The position numbers and the translations under genes were made by a program. From an uncultured Methanobrevibacter sp. (GTDB lineage: Archaea; Methanobacteriota; Methanobacteria; Methanobacteriales; Methanobacteriaceae), in contig ONIK01000023.1 of NCBI GenBank assembly GCA_900317865.1, forward strand, positions 1 to 58,200: DNA of 58,200 bases. Direction: 5' to 3'. Shown in pieces: positions 8,986-22,600 of this stretch. Within the stretch, counting starts at the first letter, position 1, and each line of letters begins with the position of its first letter. The notes under the pieces are model-generated. The model saw only the letters and a program-made list of their open reading frames with translations. It had not been told where the DNA came from and searched no databases.

Positions 8986-9122
8986 AATTATTTATTTAAT
9001 TTTTATACTTTTTATATATTGTCCTCGGAAATGTTTTTTCCGTTATAATCAAAGTTTTCTTCTTTAAAATACTTTAATTTTAAAATAATTGTTTAATTTC
9101 TTTTATTTAAATATTTAACGAT

Positions 9123-9159
9123 GTAAGTAAGTACTTGCATTCGAAAACATTTATATTAA
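9123..9159 (+). promoter_or_regulatory. Palindromic box and TATA of the repeat-protein gene (site B)
   Basis: GTAAGT-AAGT-ACTTGC (9123-9138) is followed by ATTCGAAAACA and a TTTATATTAA box (9150-9159). Box, spacing and the CGAA element match site A (minus strand, 6056) and site C (45811). The start codon lies about 90 nt downstream, so a leader of about 65-75 nt is expected. Confidence 0.6.
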
Positions 9160-9250
9160 TTGCTTTTTATAATTATATATTAAACTTATATAATTCAATG
9201 TGCAATTTATTGAATTGATAAAATATGGTTAATTATTCAAGAGGTTTATT

Positions 9251-9484
9251 ATGAATAAATTTATATTTTGTTTATTGTTGTTGCCATTTTTATTGGTTAG
9301 TGTATGTGCTGTATCAGCATCTTCTGATTTAGGTGCTGATGTTCCAGTTATTGGTAGTGAGCATCCTGCTTTAGTTGATCATGTTGCTAGTGAATGTCCT
9401 ACTTTAGATGGTCATGTTGCTAGTGAATGTCCTACTTTAGATGGTCATGTTGCTAGTGAATGTCCTACTTTAGATGGAGTCTGA
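9251..9484 (+). CDS. Secreted repeat protein, N-terminal frame (signal peptide and first repeats)
   Basis: A GAGGT ribosome binding site precedes the ATG. The first 24 residues are a clear signal peptide (hydrophobic core FCLLLLPFLLVSVCAV, then SASS). Three copies of an 11-residue repeat HVASECPTLDG follow. The frame then ends at a TGA in GGAGTCTGA, but the repeat theme goes on at once in another frame (9474-10133). I read the two as one secreted protein interrupted by a frameshift inside repeats, either a pseudogene or a phase-variable gene. The function is unknown; a surface or secreted role is inferred from the signal peptide. Confidence 0.6.
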   Translation: MNKFIFCLLLLPFLLVSVCAVSASSDLGADVPVIGSEHPALVDHVASECPTLDGHVASECPTLDGHVASECPTLDGV

Positions 9485-9985
9485 TCTTCCTGCTTTTGCT
9501 GCTAGTGAGTCTGGGCTTCTTGCTTTAGTTGGTAGTGAACGTCCTACTTTAGATGGTCATGTTGCTAGTGAGTCTGGGCTTCTTGCTTTAGTTGGTAGTG
9601 AGTCTGTTGCTAGTGAGTCTGGGCTTCTTGCTTTAGTTGGTAGTGAACGTCCTACTTTAGATGGTCATGTTGCTAGTGAGTCTGTTGCTAGTGAGTCTGT
9701 TGTTAGTGAGTCTGTTGTTAGTGAGCTTCTTGCTTTGGTTGGTAGTGAGTCTGGGCTTCTTGCTTTAGTTGGTAGTGAACATCCTGCTTTAGTTGGTAGT
9801 GAACATCCTGCTTTTGTTGCTAGTGAGCTTCTTGCTTTGGTTGGTAGTGAGTCTGTTGGTAGTGAGTCTGGGCTTCTTGCTTTGGTTGGTAGTGAGTCTG
9901 TTGTTAGTGAGCTTCCTGCTTTAGTTGGTAGTGAGCTTCCTGCTTTAGTTGGTACTGATTTTCCTGCTTTAGTTGGTCATGTTTG
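9380..9985 (+). repeat. Coding tandem-repeat tract
   Basis: Short units are mixed and repeated many times, for example GTTGCTAGTGAGTCTG, GGGCTTCTTGCTTTAGTTG and CGTCCTACTTTAGATGGTCA. They encode peptides such as VGSESGLLALVG, VASE and RPTLDGHVASE. Unit lengths are mostly multiples of three, so slippage by whole units keeps the frame. The shift near 9474 breaks this rule. Confidence 0.75.
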
Positions 9986-10133
9986 GTATCACTCATTAGG
10001 TGCTATCCAACTCCAATACTCTTATGAAAGTATTGTAAAAGATTCAAATATGGAAGTTTTCTCATATTTCCCATTCGGACCTCATTTAGCACCTGCTACT
10101 GAGACTTCAGTCAATTTTGAAAGTGGAGTTTAG
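9474..10133 (+). CDS. Repeat protein, second frame (repeats and C-terminal domain)
   Basis: This frame overlaps the previous one by 11 nt and has no signal peptide of its own. Residues 1 to about 165 are low-complexity repeats built from SESGLLALVG, SERPTLDGHVA, SEHPAL and SELPALVG. The last 50 residues form a non-repeated tail (GHVWYHSLGAIQLQYSYESI, then FSYFPFGPHLAP). It makes sense only as the continuation of 9251-9484 by frameshift, or after slippage restores the frame. An independent start at 9474 lacks a good ribosome binding site. Confidence 0.5.
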   Translation: MESDLPAFAASESGLLALVGSERPTLDGHVASESGLLALVGSESVASESGLLALVGSERPTLDGHVASESVASESVVSESVVSELLALVGSESGLLALVGSEHPALVGSEHPAFVASELLALVGSESVGSESGLLALVGSESVVSELPALVGSELPALVGTDFPALVGHVWYHSLGAIQLQYSYESIVKDSNMEVFSYFPFGPHLAPATETSVNFESGV

Positions 10134-10164
10134 ATTTTCCCATAATGGATAAGTGGTTCTAATA

Positions 10165-10359
10165 ATGTTAAAATCGTCTTTAAATTCAAATTCAGATTTG
10201 GATGATTCTATTAATAATCATCATATATTAGGGGATTTTATTTTTTTTCCCTGTCCTGTTGATAAGGAATATTGTTGTTATTTTGATTTGAGTTATTTAG
10301 AGAATTCAAATGATAATATTCCTGATGATTTAATTTTCATCCCAGGACCAAGATTTTAA
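10165..10359 (+). CDS. Short hypothetical protein (64 aa), possibly a remnant
   Basis: The frame opens at the ATG at 10165 (a GTG at 10153 is in frame). It is rich in Asn, Asp, Phe and Pro, with two similar segments, DFIFFPCPVD and DDLIFIPGPRF. They vaguely resemble the FSYFPFGPH tail of the preceding repeat protein. No ribosome binding site is evident. It may be a decayed duplicate of that tail or a real small gene; I cannot decide. Confidence 0.3.
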   Translation: MLKSSLNSNSDLDDSINNHHILGDFIFFPCPVDKEYCCYFDLSYLENSNDNIPDDLIFIPGPRF

Positions 10360-10634
10360 TTGTATTTTTTAAATACTTTTTTTCTAACTTTTTTACTGTT
10401 CAAATTTTCATTTTAGTAAAGTCCTTTGAATATGTTTAAATTAATTTCATGTCTGTGCATTCAACAGCATCAAACAATTTATTAGTATATATTCTACGAA
10501 TAATTTTATTTTTTTAAATGATAAAAAGTAAACTGCTATTTTTTTGTAAGTTGATATGGGTAAATCTAAAGAAAAAAATAATTGAATTGATTCAGTCATA
10601 ACATTCATCAAATTGAAATGCAGATTATTTGGCC
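10360..10634. other. Region downstream of the NRPS gene
   Basis: AT-rich sequence. I see no gene and no convincing hairpin-T terminator for the NRPS transcript. Confidence 0.5.
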
Positions 10635-13600
10635 TCATTTTAGATATTTGATGATTTTATCCGCATCTTTTTTTATGATATCTGCATGTGTTGAATCAAT
10701 AGGAATGAGTTTGTAATTTGAAGATATTCCTGCTAATTGTTTTCTATACAGATTTCTTGTATCCAAATAAATTACAGGGGAATTGATTTTAGGATCATGG
10801 AAATGCCTGTTTCTATTGCAGTATATTACTTCAATAATTTTATTCGTAAATTCTTCATCTCCACCATATCCCAGTTTATTTAGTTCCGCTTTTAAAAGGG
10901 AATTGGTAATATCTTCCTTATTCAATTCAAGTTCGTAATCGAATATTAATGCTCCATCAATCAGTATGCATTTGCCAACAGTTTTGGTTTTTTCCAGACG
11001 TTCAGTGATTAATGATGCGAAAACACAGCCAAGGGAATATCCGACAATTATGTCTCCGTCCTGGAAAACGTCTTTAATTGCATCATAGTACATTTCAAGT
11101 GTGGAATCAAGACTGTCAATTTTTCTAATTTCTTCTAAAGGCAAGTCATATTTATAATCATCTATAAGGTATACATTGCCTTCAAATTCAAGTTTATTAA
11201 TTAATTGGGAATATTGGAATGATAATCCTGAAAGTGGAGGGAATATGAACATATTTTGATCTTTCTTGCCTTTTTTAACTAAATTAAATCCATATTCAAT
11301 TTTATTTCCATCGATTACTCTGGCAATTTCATACGGTGTTCTGCTGTTGAATATGCTTCTTGCATCAATTTGAATGTTCTCTTTTGCTAATATGGACACC
11401 ATTTTAATTGCAATAATTGAATCTCCACCAATGCTGATGAAATCATCGTACAGACTGATTTGTTCCTGATTGAATACTTTTTCAAACGTTTCAACCACTA
11501 TTTTTTCTGTTTCTGTTCTTGGTGCAACATATTCTGTCAGCAGAGTATCTCTATCAACTTTTGGAAGGGCATTTTTATCCACTTTTCCGTTTACAGTTAA
11601 TGGGATGCTGTCTAATCTGATAACATGTGAAGGAATCATGTAGTTCGGTTTGTTGTCTCTTACAAAATCACATGTGTTGTTTTTAAGTTCACCATCTTCC
11701 ATTTCATTTGATGTTACCACATAAGCTATCAGCTCATTATTGCCTCTGTTATTCATGGTCTGAACTGTTACATCATTTACAAAACTGATTTTTCTTATAA
11801 CTGCTTCGACTTCCTGCAGTTCTACACGGTTTCCTCTGATTTTAACCTGTTTGTCATGACGTCCAATAATGGCCAGTGATCCGTCAGGCAGTAATCTTAC
11901 CATATCTCCGGTACGATATAGTGTTGCATAATCATCATTATCATCAAATGGATTGTCAATGAATGCTTTTTCTGTCTCTTCATCACGGTTTAAATAGCTT
12001 TTTGCGATTTGGTAACCTGCTACGTATAATTCTCCAACAGCACCAATCGGCAGGCGTCTCTGTTCGTCGTCTAAAATGTATGCTTTTGTATTGTCGAGTA
12101 AATATCCGATAGATGAATAATCAATTTTATCTTCTATATCAATACTTGTAACATCAACACATGCTTCAGTAGGCCCATATGAATCTATAAATCTATAATC
12201 AGCATCAATTTCGCTTTTACCTAACTTTTCTCCTCCTGTTGTTAACACTTTCAATGATGTATTGTCAATCTGTTCTGTAAATAATTTTGCAACCTGTGTA
12301 GAAATTTCAGTATGGGTTACATTGTTTGTGATGAAATAGTCATTCATTGCATTCATATTCAGTTTAATTTCATCAGGAACTACAGTCAGACATGCTCCCG
12401 CACAGATTGATGGGAATACAGCTTTTATAGCCACATCAAAACCGATTGAAGCAAATAATGCATAAGTATCCTCTTTATTTAAGTTGAATTTTCTAATGTA
12501 GAATTCTGATAAGTTGAGTATTGATTTTCTGGTGATTTTAACTCCTTTAGGAATTCCTGTAGTACCACTTGTGTATAGGATACAGGCCAATTCTCCATAA
12601 CTGTATGTTAATTCGGATAAATCACCAATGTTTTTATTCATGATGTCTGAAATGTTTAGAATAGCTGTTTTGTCAGATAAATGTTTAGCGCGTTCATATG
12701 TTTTGTCGCTGACAATAACTGCTTTTGCATCAATATCTTCCAAAATGAATTTTATACGTTCATCAGGGTGCGCATCATCCAGTGGAACATAAACTGCACC
12801 TGCAGATAAAACTCCCAAAATGCTGAACATGTACAGCTCTGATCTTTCAGTTAAAAATGCAACATTATCCTGTGATTCAATTCCCAGTCCTTTTAAGGAT
12901 TCTGCTATTTCATTTGCAATGAAAGCTCCCTGGGAGTATGTGTATGATGCATCGTTATATGAAACCAGTTTGCCTTCGGGATTTTTTGTGAGATTATCAT
13001 TAAATGCTTCCAAAACATCACTATATTTTAATTTGTGTTCTGTTTCATTATAACTGTCTAAAAGACTAATGTCTGAGTCTGGAGTATAGGCAATATCACT
13101 TAAATTATCTTTATCCAAAATCTGAGTCAGAACTTCTTTAAAGACTTTTGCAAAGCGTCCTATTGTATTTTTACTATGATTGTCTGAGTGACTGATATTG
13201 ACTGCATAACCGTCATCCAAATCATTTACAACACAGATAATGTCTGAAACGCTGTCTACTTTATCACTATATATTATTTCATCTCCAACATCAGATACAT
13301 CATTTAAATCGTAATTGTATTCGAAAATAACATCATTATTCAAATCAAATTCGCTTCTAAGCAATCTGAATGGATAAACCGTATTTGACATGGATTCTAA
13401 AATCAAATCAGAAACGTCGTTTAGATACTCATCAACTGCCTTGTTTTTGCAGTCTATAATGATTGGAATTGTATTTACATACATTCCCACAGCATTTTCA
13501 AGATAATCTCTGTGACGACCGTTTTCTGTAAATGTATAATAAACTTTGTCTGTACCTGTGAAGCGTGAATATGTATATGCAAATACTGCATTCAGCAGAT

Positions 13601-16600
13601 TGCTTACTGTAATACCTAATTCATGAGTTAAGTCTTCAACACAGTCACGAATGCCTCTGATTGGGAGAATGACGCTGCCTTTTTCGCCGTCAACTTCATC
13701 CAATAGAGCTCCGATTTCATCAACATCGGCAAGTTTTTCCTTAAAGAAGTTGTATGCTGATTTATACTGTGATTCATATTTTGATTTAAATAATTCATTA
13801 TTATTGCGGACAAAGCCTAAATCCACACTATCGTCCAATTCACCATTCAATGCATCATTCAAATCTTTTGTAATGATTGTTCTGGTTGTTGCATCTGTAA
13901 TGATGTGATGTATGTTATAAAAGATTTCCTTGGATTTGCTATCATCAATAATATAGAAATCAACTAATGATTCGTTAAGATTGAACGGTTTGACGAGCTC
14001 GGAATGATTATCAACCTCAACCACTTTAATTGAAGGATAGCTGTCACAAATTATAAGTGGCATATCTTCAGTATCCACAATACGGGATTTCAAAACGGGA
14101 TGCCTGTCAATTACTGCATATATTGCATCTTTGATTTCATTAATTGATTTGGTGCTGTCGCATTCAACAAAGCCCGGACCTGCATATGCAATTCCTTTAT
14201 CGTTCATTTTTTCATCTAAATAAAGACCTGTCTGAACTTCAGATAAACAGCAGACAATATTTTCATTTTTGTAATTGCCAATGAAGTCCAGTTCTTCCTT
14301 AATATTTTCAATGAAAAGATCAAATCCGTCGCCAATGTAGGTATTTTCAGCATATATTCCTCCGATGACATAGGAATCATCTAAACGGGAAACATTTAAA
14401 CTGATACCGTAGGATTCGGATTCAATTTCATTGTCTCCGGATAAGGAAATTTCAAATGATTCAAATAATTCATTTTCAAATTCAAATTCGGTACTTAAGA
14501 AGTTGAAAGTAACAGGACAATTCTTGAATTCTAATTCATTTGTAGTATAAATTAAAGATGCGTAATTTAAACCTAAATTATTAACTTCATTAAAAGCTGT
14601 TTTAAGTCTGTAAACATCATTTACTAATGATATATCGTCATATCCATTATTTGTTTTTACTTGTACAGGATATTGGCTGGTAAACCAACCTATTGTTCTT
14701 GTAAGGTTTGCTATATCCTCATCACGGCCGTATGATTCACGGTTGAATATGATATCTTCATCGTATGTCTTTTTATATGCTCTGGCTATTGCCAAGGCCA
14801 GATATTCCTCTTCAGATAGATTCAAAATATTGTCTGCATCATAATTTATGTCAGTATTGATTTTAAATCCTTGAGTTTTTCCCTTAATATTTGAATCGTC
14901 TAAAGATTTGTTGATTTTTATCCAGTGCTCTTTTTCATCATCGGAAATATTTTCTACCAGTTCTTTAACATCTTCAACCCAATATTTGTATGGGTACGCT
15001 TTTGGAATTTCAATTTCTTCTTTGGCTTTGAGAGCATAATAAATACTTGTCAAATCATTGATTAATATGTTCCAGCTTACACCGTCAATTATTAAATGGT
15101 GTATGGCGCATATTATGTAGGATTCATCATTATAATGAATAAGATTGATTTCTATCAGGTTATTTAAAATATTCAGTGATTTGACTGAATTAATGTAGAT
15201 TTCCTCTACTCTTCTTTTAAAATTATCTGTAATTTCATGCTCGTTTATTTCACAGACGCAGGTATTTACAGGCATTATTTCCTGAACTGCTTTTCCATTT
15301 TCAATTTTATAGGATGCACGAAGCATGTCATGAAGATTGGTCAATTCATTTAAAGCACTTTGCAAAACGTTCTTTTCTATTTTTTCTTTTGATTTTAAGA
15401 AGAATGGTTGCATATACTCATCAGATTTAATCTGATCAAAGTAAAATGACTGAATAGGGAGTAGGTCGACTTCACCTTCAACTGTATCATAGCTGATGAT
15501 TTCTGCAGAATCTACATTTTGTGCAATTAAGTATGGAGTTTTATGATTCAATATATCTCTAGCGGTGCATGAAATATTATTTTTCTCAAGCAATGCAATA
15601 ACACGAATTGCCGTGATAGAATCTCCACCGAGATGGACGAAGTCATCATTTAATCCAATGCCTTTTTGATTAAATACAACTTCAAAAGCATCCACAATAA
15701 CCTTTTCCGTTTCATTTGTAGGGGCAACATATTCTACACGTAAAGCATCCAAATCAATATCTGGTAAAGCTTTTTTATCTACCTTGCCGTTAACGTTTAA
15801 AGGAATCTCATCTAACTGGATAACATATGAAGGAACCATATAATCTGGTTTGTGTTCATTTACATAATCGCAAACTAAATCATTAATGTTTTCAACTTCA
15901 CAATTTGCAACAACATATGCTGCCAGTTCATTGTTGTTCGCATTTTTAATTGTCTGCAGGGTAACATCTTCAATTTGTGGCAATTCACGAATCGCTGCTT
16001 CAATTTCAGACAATTCAACACGATTACCACGGATTTTAACCTGTTTGTCACGACGTCCGACAATACCTAATGTTCCGTCATCCAGTACTCTCACCATATC
16101 TCCGCTACGGTATAGTACGCCATAATCTTTATTATCTTCAAACGGATTGTCTAGGAATGCTTCATTATTTTCTTTTTCACGATTCAAATAACCGTCAGCA
16201 ATCTGATAACCGGCCAAATAAAGTTCACCAACTGCACCTAAAGGAACACGTCTTCTTTCATCATCTAAAACATAGGCTTTAATGTTGTATAACAGATGAC
16301 CAATGGAAGAGTAGTCAATTTTATCCTGTTCTTTTATGGCAGTTATGGATACACAGGCTTCAGTTGGACCATATGAATCAACAAGTATATATTCGGTAGA
16401 ATAATCAATTTCTCCTAATTTTTCTCCTCCAGTAACTAAAATTTTCAGTGAAGAACTTTCAAATTCATTGATGAACAGTTTAGCTACCTGTGTTGGGAGG
16501 TGGGCATGAGTAACGCCACAATTAATGAAATGTTCATTTAATTTTTTCATATCTAACCTGATTTCTTCAGGAATTATATTTAAACAGGCTCCAACGAAAA

Positions 16601-19600
16601 GTGAAACGAAAATACTTTTTATTGCGCCGACGTCAAAACCGATGGATGCGTATAATGCAAACGCGTCTTCCTGTGTCATGTTTGACTTGTCTGCATAGTA
16701 TTCAATATAATTTACAATTGATTTTCTTGTGATTTTTACTCCTTTTGGAATGCCTGTAGTGCCGCTGGTGTATAAGATACAAGCCAAATCACCATAAGCT
16801 ACAGGTAAATGTGTTAAACAATCAGAAGCATCATTTATAATTTCGGATATGTTTAGAATAGCACAGCCATTATCCAAATTGGATGCGCGTTCTTCAGTTT
16901 CATCGTTGACAATAACAACCTTGGATTGCGTATCTTTTATCATAAAACTCAAACGGTCATCAGGAAGAGCATCATCCAAAGGAACATAAACGCCGCCTAA
17001 AGACATTATGCTTAAAACGGATAGAAGATATAATTCACTGCGAGGAACTAAAAATCCAACACAATCTTGAGGTTCAACACCTAAATTAACTAATTTTTCG
17101 GCAATTTCACGAGCTATGAATGCACCTTCGCCGTAAGTGTATGAAACATCGTTATATGATACCAGTTTATTATTCGGATATTTTGAGAGATTGTCATTAA
17201 ACGCATCTAGGATGTCGCTGTAATCCAGAGGATTTTCAGTCTGATTATATTTGTCTAAAATTTCAATGTCTCTTTCGCTTGTGTAATCAAGATCAGATAG
17301 CTTTTCGCTTTCCATTATCTGTGACGTTATTAATTTATATGATTCACATAGTCTTGCAATTGTGTTTCTTGAATATTTATTACCATAATTTATGTTTATT
17401 CTGTAATTGCCGTTGTTGTTTATAATGTCAACATTTAAATCAGCTATTGTATCATTCATGTTGCTGATGATGTTGATATTACTGTCATTTCTTTTTTCTA
17501 AATCATGGTTAAACCATTCCGGAAGATACTGGAATAATATGTTGGAATTAATGTCATACTTATTGACCAGTTCTCTGAAAGGATAGAAATTATATTGCAT
17601 TGTTTTATAAATGATTTCAGATGCATGTTTTATAAATGAAGAGATGCTTTGATCTTGACAGTCAATTAACAGAGGCAATGTGGTAACATACATGCCGATA
17701 CTGTTTAAGTTATTGTATCTGTCACGTCCGTTTTCTGTAATGTTAAATAATGTTTTGTCATTGCCCGTAAATCTAGATAGCGTATAAGCAAAAATACTTG
17801 TGAATAAGATATTTTCGCTGATGTTATTGTTTTCTAAAAATTCATTCAATATGGAAGTATCAATCTCCAAATCAATGGTATGGTTGCCCGGACCATTAGG
17901 ATTAATGTCTTCCAATAAGCTGGTTATATTGTCATTATCTGATAGTTGTGATGCATAGAATTTATCAGCATCTTCATATTCTTCGGTTTCTTTTATTTGC
18001 TGGTTAAATGCAGCTACTTTTAAAAATGATGTATCAATATCAACTTTTTCATTATTTAATATCTTCATTAAATCATTTTTAAATACTCCTTTGGATAATC
18101 CGTCAACTATAATGTGGTGGAATACAGCAAATAAACTATATTCTTTATCATTTTTAATAATCAGGAATCTGCATAAGCTGTCATATAAATCAAATGAGGA
18201 AGTTAAGAATGAATATAGTGAATCTTCATCATATTCACTTTCAACCAGAATTTCAGGTTTGCTTCCTTTTACCAGATAAGGAACTTCATAATCATTGCTT
18301 ATGCGCATATTCAGTATAGGATGAACATTTATCATTTCATTTAAAGCATTACATATATTTTCCAGTGAATGTGTGTTTGGAATATCTATATGTGTCATAA
18401 TAAGATATGAATCAACCTTGTTGTTTGCAATGATGTCCAGGTATACGTTTAACTGTGATTCATTCAGTGGACAGCCGCTTTCAAGGTCGTAGATATCCAA
18501 ATCAAATTCATTACCCTTAATATTATCTGCAATCGCTTTAGGTGTTTTCAAACTTAATATTTCTGCAGCTGAAATTGTATAATCATCAAGATGTGATATT
18601 AACTTTATTGCTGTTAATGAATCTCCACCTAATTTGGAGAAATCGTCATAAATACTGATTTTTTCTATATTGAATGTTTTTTCAAATGCTTCTACAATGT
18701 CCTTTTCAGTTTTTGTTGCCGGAGCAACATATTCTCCATGTAAACTGTCCAGGTCAACTTCAGGCAGTGCTTTTTTATCTACTTTTCCGTTATTGTTTAA
18801 TGGGATTTTGTCTAATTTTACAATAAAGGAAGGAATCATATATTCTGGTTTGGATTTTCCAATATGTTTTGTAATTATTTCATCGAGATTATCTGTTTCT
18901 GTACTTGAAACAACATATGCAACCAGTTCATAATTTGATCCGTGTTTTATTGTTTGGACGGTCACGTCTTCAACATAATCGATTTCACGAATGATTGATT
19001 CGATTTCAGACAGTTCCACACGGTTTCCTCTGATTTTAACTTGGCTGTCACGGCGTCCGACTATAGCTAATGATTTATCAGGAAGTACTCTTACCATGTC
19101 TCCTGTACGGTACAATACATTGTATTCCTCATTATCATCAAATGCATTATCGATAAATGCTTTATCTGTCTCTTCATCACGATTCAGGTATCCTGCAGCT
19201 ACTTGGTAACCGGATATACATAATTCTCCAATAGCGCCGATTGGAACACGTCTTAGGTCATTATCAAGAATATATGCTTTGGTATTGTAATTTAGGAAAC
19301 CTATTGAATTGTAATCAATTTTATCATCATTTTTAATTGATGTTACAAAAGAAAATGTTTCGGTAGGTCCGAATCCGTCAACTAATTGATAATCATTGTT
19401 GTTTTCGTATTCTCCTAATTTTTCACCACCTACAAGTAAAACTTTCAGTGTATTGTTTTCAGTGTTTTCCATGAACAGTTTTCCCACTTGTGTGGTCATC
19501 ATGGTGTGTGTGACGCCCTGTTTGATTAAATAATCGTTCAATTCTTTTATATTTAACTTGATATCTTCAGGTATGACTGACAGGCAGGATCCGGAATAGA

Positions 19601-22600
19601 TACATTGTCCTAAAGCAAGAGTACCTGCGTCAAAGCCGATTGTAGCATATAAACCGTAAACATCATCTCGTGTAATGCCGTATTTTTCTTCGTAGTACTG
19701 CATAATGTTAAGAATTGATTTTCTGGTAACTTTAACTCCTTTTGGAATGCCTGTAGTACCACTTGTGTATAAAATACAGGCCAAATCATTATAAACAACA
19801 GGTAATGTTGATAAAACACCAGTATCTTCTTTTAAAATGTTTGAAATATTTAAAATAGTAACATCATCATTTATTAAATCAGTGGACCTTTCATAAGTTT
19901 CATCACTTACAATAAGAACTTTGGCATTTGAATCATCCAGTATGAATTCTAAGTGTTCATCTGGAAGTGCACCGTCTAAAGGAACATAGCAGCATCCTAT
20001 AGACAATACTGCCAATATATTAAACATATAATATTCATTACGTTCCACTAAAAATGCAATATTGTCTTCTGCTTCAACATCCAGTTCTTTTAACTGTTTA
20101 GCTATTTTATCAGCAATAAATGCACCTTCACCATAGGTGTATGAACGATTTTTGTAGGATACAAGTTTATTTTCAGGATATTCTGAAAGGTTATTGTTGA
20201 ATGCATCCAATATGTCATCATATTCCAATTCATGTTCTGTTTTATTGATGTCATCTAAAAGTTTTAAATCTTCTTCTGCGATAATATTGATGTCGGATAA
20301 ACAATCATAATTGGTTATTTGGGATAATACTAATTTATATGTTTCACCAAATCTTTCAATCATGTCTTTTGAATATTTTTCACAGTACTTTAATCTTAAT
20401 ATGTAGTCATTTCCGTTCTGTATAACTTCTGCACTGAAATCATTAACCAAATCTCCAATATCATCAACATTTTCTGTATTATTATCGACTTCAACAGATT
20501 CATCCATGCCGCTGACCCAATCAGGGATATACTGGAAAATGATGTTTGAATCGACGTTGTATTTTTTGGCCAATACTCTGAACGGATAGTAATTGTATTT
20601 CATTACATCATATATCACATGGGATACTGAATCCATATATGATTGGATATTCTTATTTTTGCAGTCAATAAGTAATGGTAAAGTGTTTACATACATTCCT
20701 ATTGCATTAAAATTATTAAATTTGCTTCGTCCATTGTCTATAACATTAAATACATTTGTATCGCTGCCTGTAAATCTTGATAGGGTATATGCAAAAATAC
20801 CTGTGAATAGTATGTTTTCACTGATGGAATATTTCATTGCAAATTTATTAATTAAATTTTTGTCAAATCCTAAATCAATGATGAGGGTACCTGGCCCATC
20901 AGTATTTTTGTCATTTGGTAAAATGCCTGCATCTTCTGCATCTGCAAGCATTGAATCGTAGAAATCACCTGCCTCTTTATATTCTTCTGTTTTTTGGATT
21001 TGCTGATTGAATGCAGATACTTCTAAAAATGACTTATCTATTTCAATCTCTTCATTATCAAGTATTTTAAATAAATCTTTTTTAAATACATTATGTGATA
21101 ATGCATCAAATATTATGTGGTGGAAAGATGCAAATAATTCATAATAATTTTTATTTTCAGTAATTATAAATCTGCATAAGCTGTCCTCTAAATCAAATGG
21201 TTTATTTAAAAATTCATTGACTGATTCATTATCTATTTCAGATTCAAGAATAATGTCAGGTTTTCTTCCATTTACTAAATACGGGGTTTCAAATTCATTG
21301 CTTATATGTGTTTTTAAAATCGGATGTATATCCACCATCTCATTCATCGCATCTAAAATCCTGTCCGGACTATATTCTTTGGATATCTGTATTGAAAATT
21401 GTATTTTGTATGCATTTATTTTATTTTGTGCTATAATATCTAGATATACATTTAATTGTGGTTCATTTAATGGACAACCGGATTCCAAAGAATAAACATC
21501 CAAATCATAAGAATCTTGGCTAATATTTTCAGCAATATTTTTTGGTGTTCTCAGACTTAAAACATCAGCTGCTGAAATGTTGTATTCCTTTAGCATTAGT
21601 GTTAATTTTATTGCCGTTAATGAATCTCCGCCCAATTTGGTGAAATCATCATAAACACTGATTTTTTCTATATTGAATGTTTTTTCAAATGCCTCTACAA
21701 TGTCTTTTTCGGTTTTTGTTGCCGGAGCAACATATTTTTCATGCAAACTGTCAGGATCAATTTCAGGCAGTGCTTTTTTATCTACTTTTCCGTTATTGTT
21801 TAATGGGATTTTTTCTAATTTTACAATAAATGAAGGAATCATGTATTCTGGTTTGGATTTTCCAATATGTTTTGTAATTATTTCGTCAAGATTATCTGTT
21901 TCTTTACTTTCAACGACATATGCAACCAGTTCATAATTTGATCCTCGTTTTATTGTTTGGACAGTCACGTCTTCAACATAATTGATTTCACGAATGATTG
22001 ATTCGATTTCAGGCAGTTCTACACGGTTTCCTCTGATTTTAACCTGATTGTCACGGCGTCCGACAATAGCTAGAGTTCCGTCATCCAGTACTCTTACCAT
22101 ATCTCCGCTACGGTATAGTACGCCATAATCTTTATTTTCATCAAATGGATTGTCTATGAATGCTTCATTATTTTCTTTTTCGCGGTTTAAATAACCGTCA
22201 GCAATCTGATAACCTGCCAAATAAAGTTCACCAACCGCACCTACAGGGACACGTCTTCTTTCATTGTCTAAAACGTAGGCTTTAATGTTGTATAACAGGT
22301 GGCCGATGGAAGAATAATTGATTTTGTTCTCTTCTTTAATGGCAGTTACAGATACACAGGCTTCAGTCGGACCATATGAATCAACAAGCATATAATCTGT
22401 AGAATAATCAATTTCACCTAATTTTTCTCCTCCCGTAACTAAAATTTTCAGTGAAGAACTTTCAAATTCATTGATGAACAGTTTTGCTACCTGTGTTGGG
22501 AGGTGGGCATGAGTAATGTTGTTATTAATGAAATGTTCATTTAATTTATTCATATCTAACCTGATTTCTTCAGGAATTATATTTAAACAGGCTCCAACGA

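Larger units (their letters stand above)
8942..9250. other. Divergent promoter region between aminotransferase and repeat protein
   Basis: It holds the aminotransferase promoter with its palindrome (8965-8985 and a TATA near 9010) and, toward the right, the palindromic box with TATA of the repeat-protein gene (9123-9159). No gene is visible. Confidence 0.6.

Noticed and set aside
9380..9985. Repeat array that might be taken for CRISPR or a minisatellite
   Set aside because: Units are of mixed length, without unique spacers of constant size, and translate into a consistent peptide repeat behind a signal peptide.
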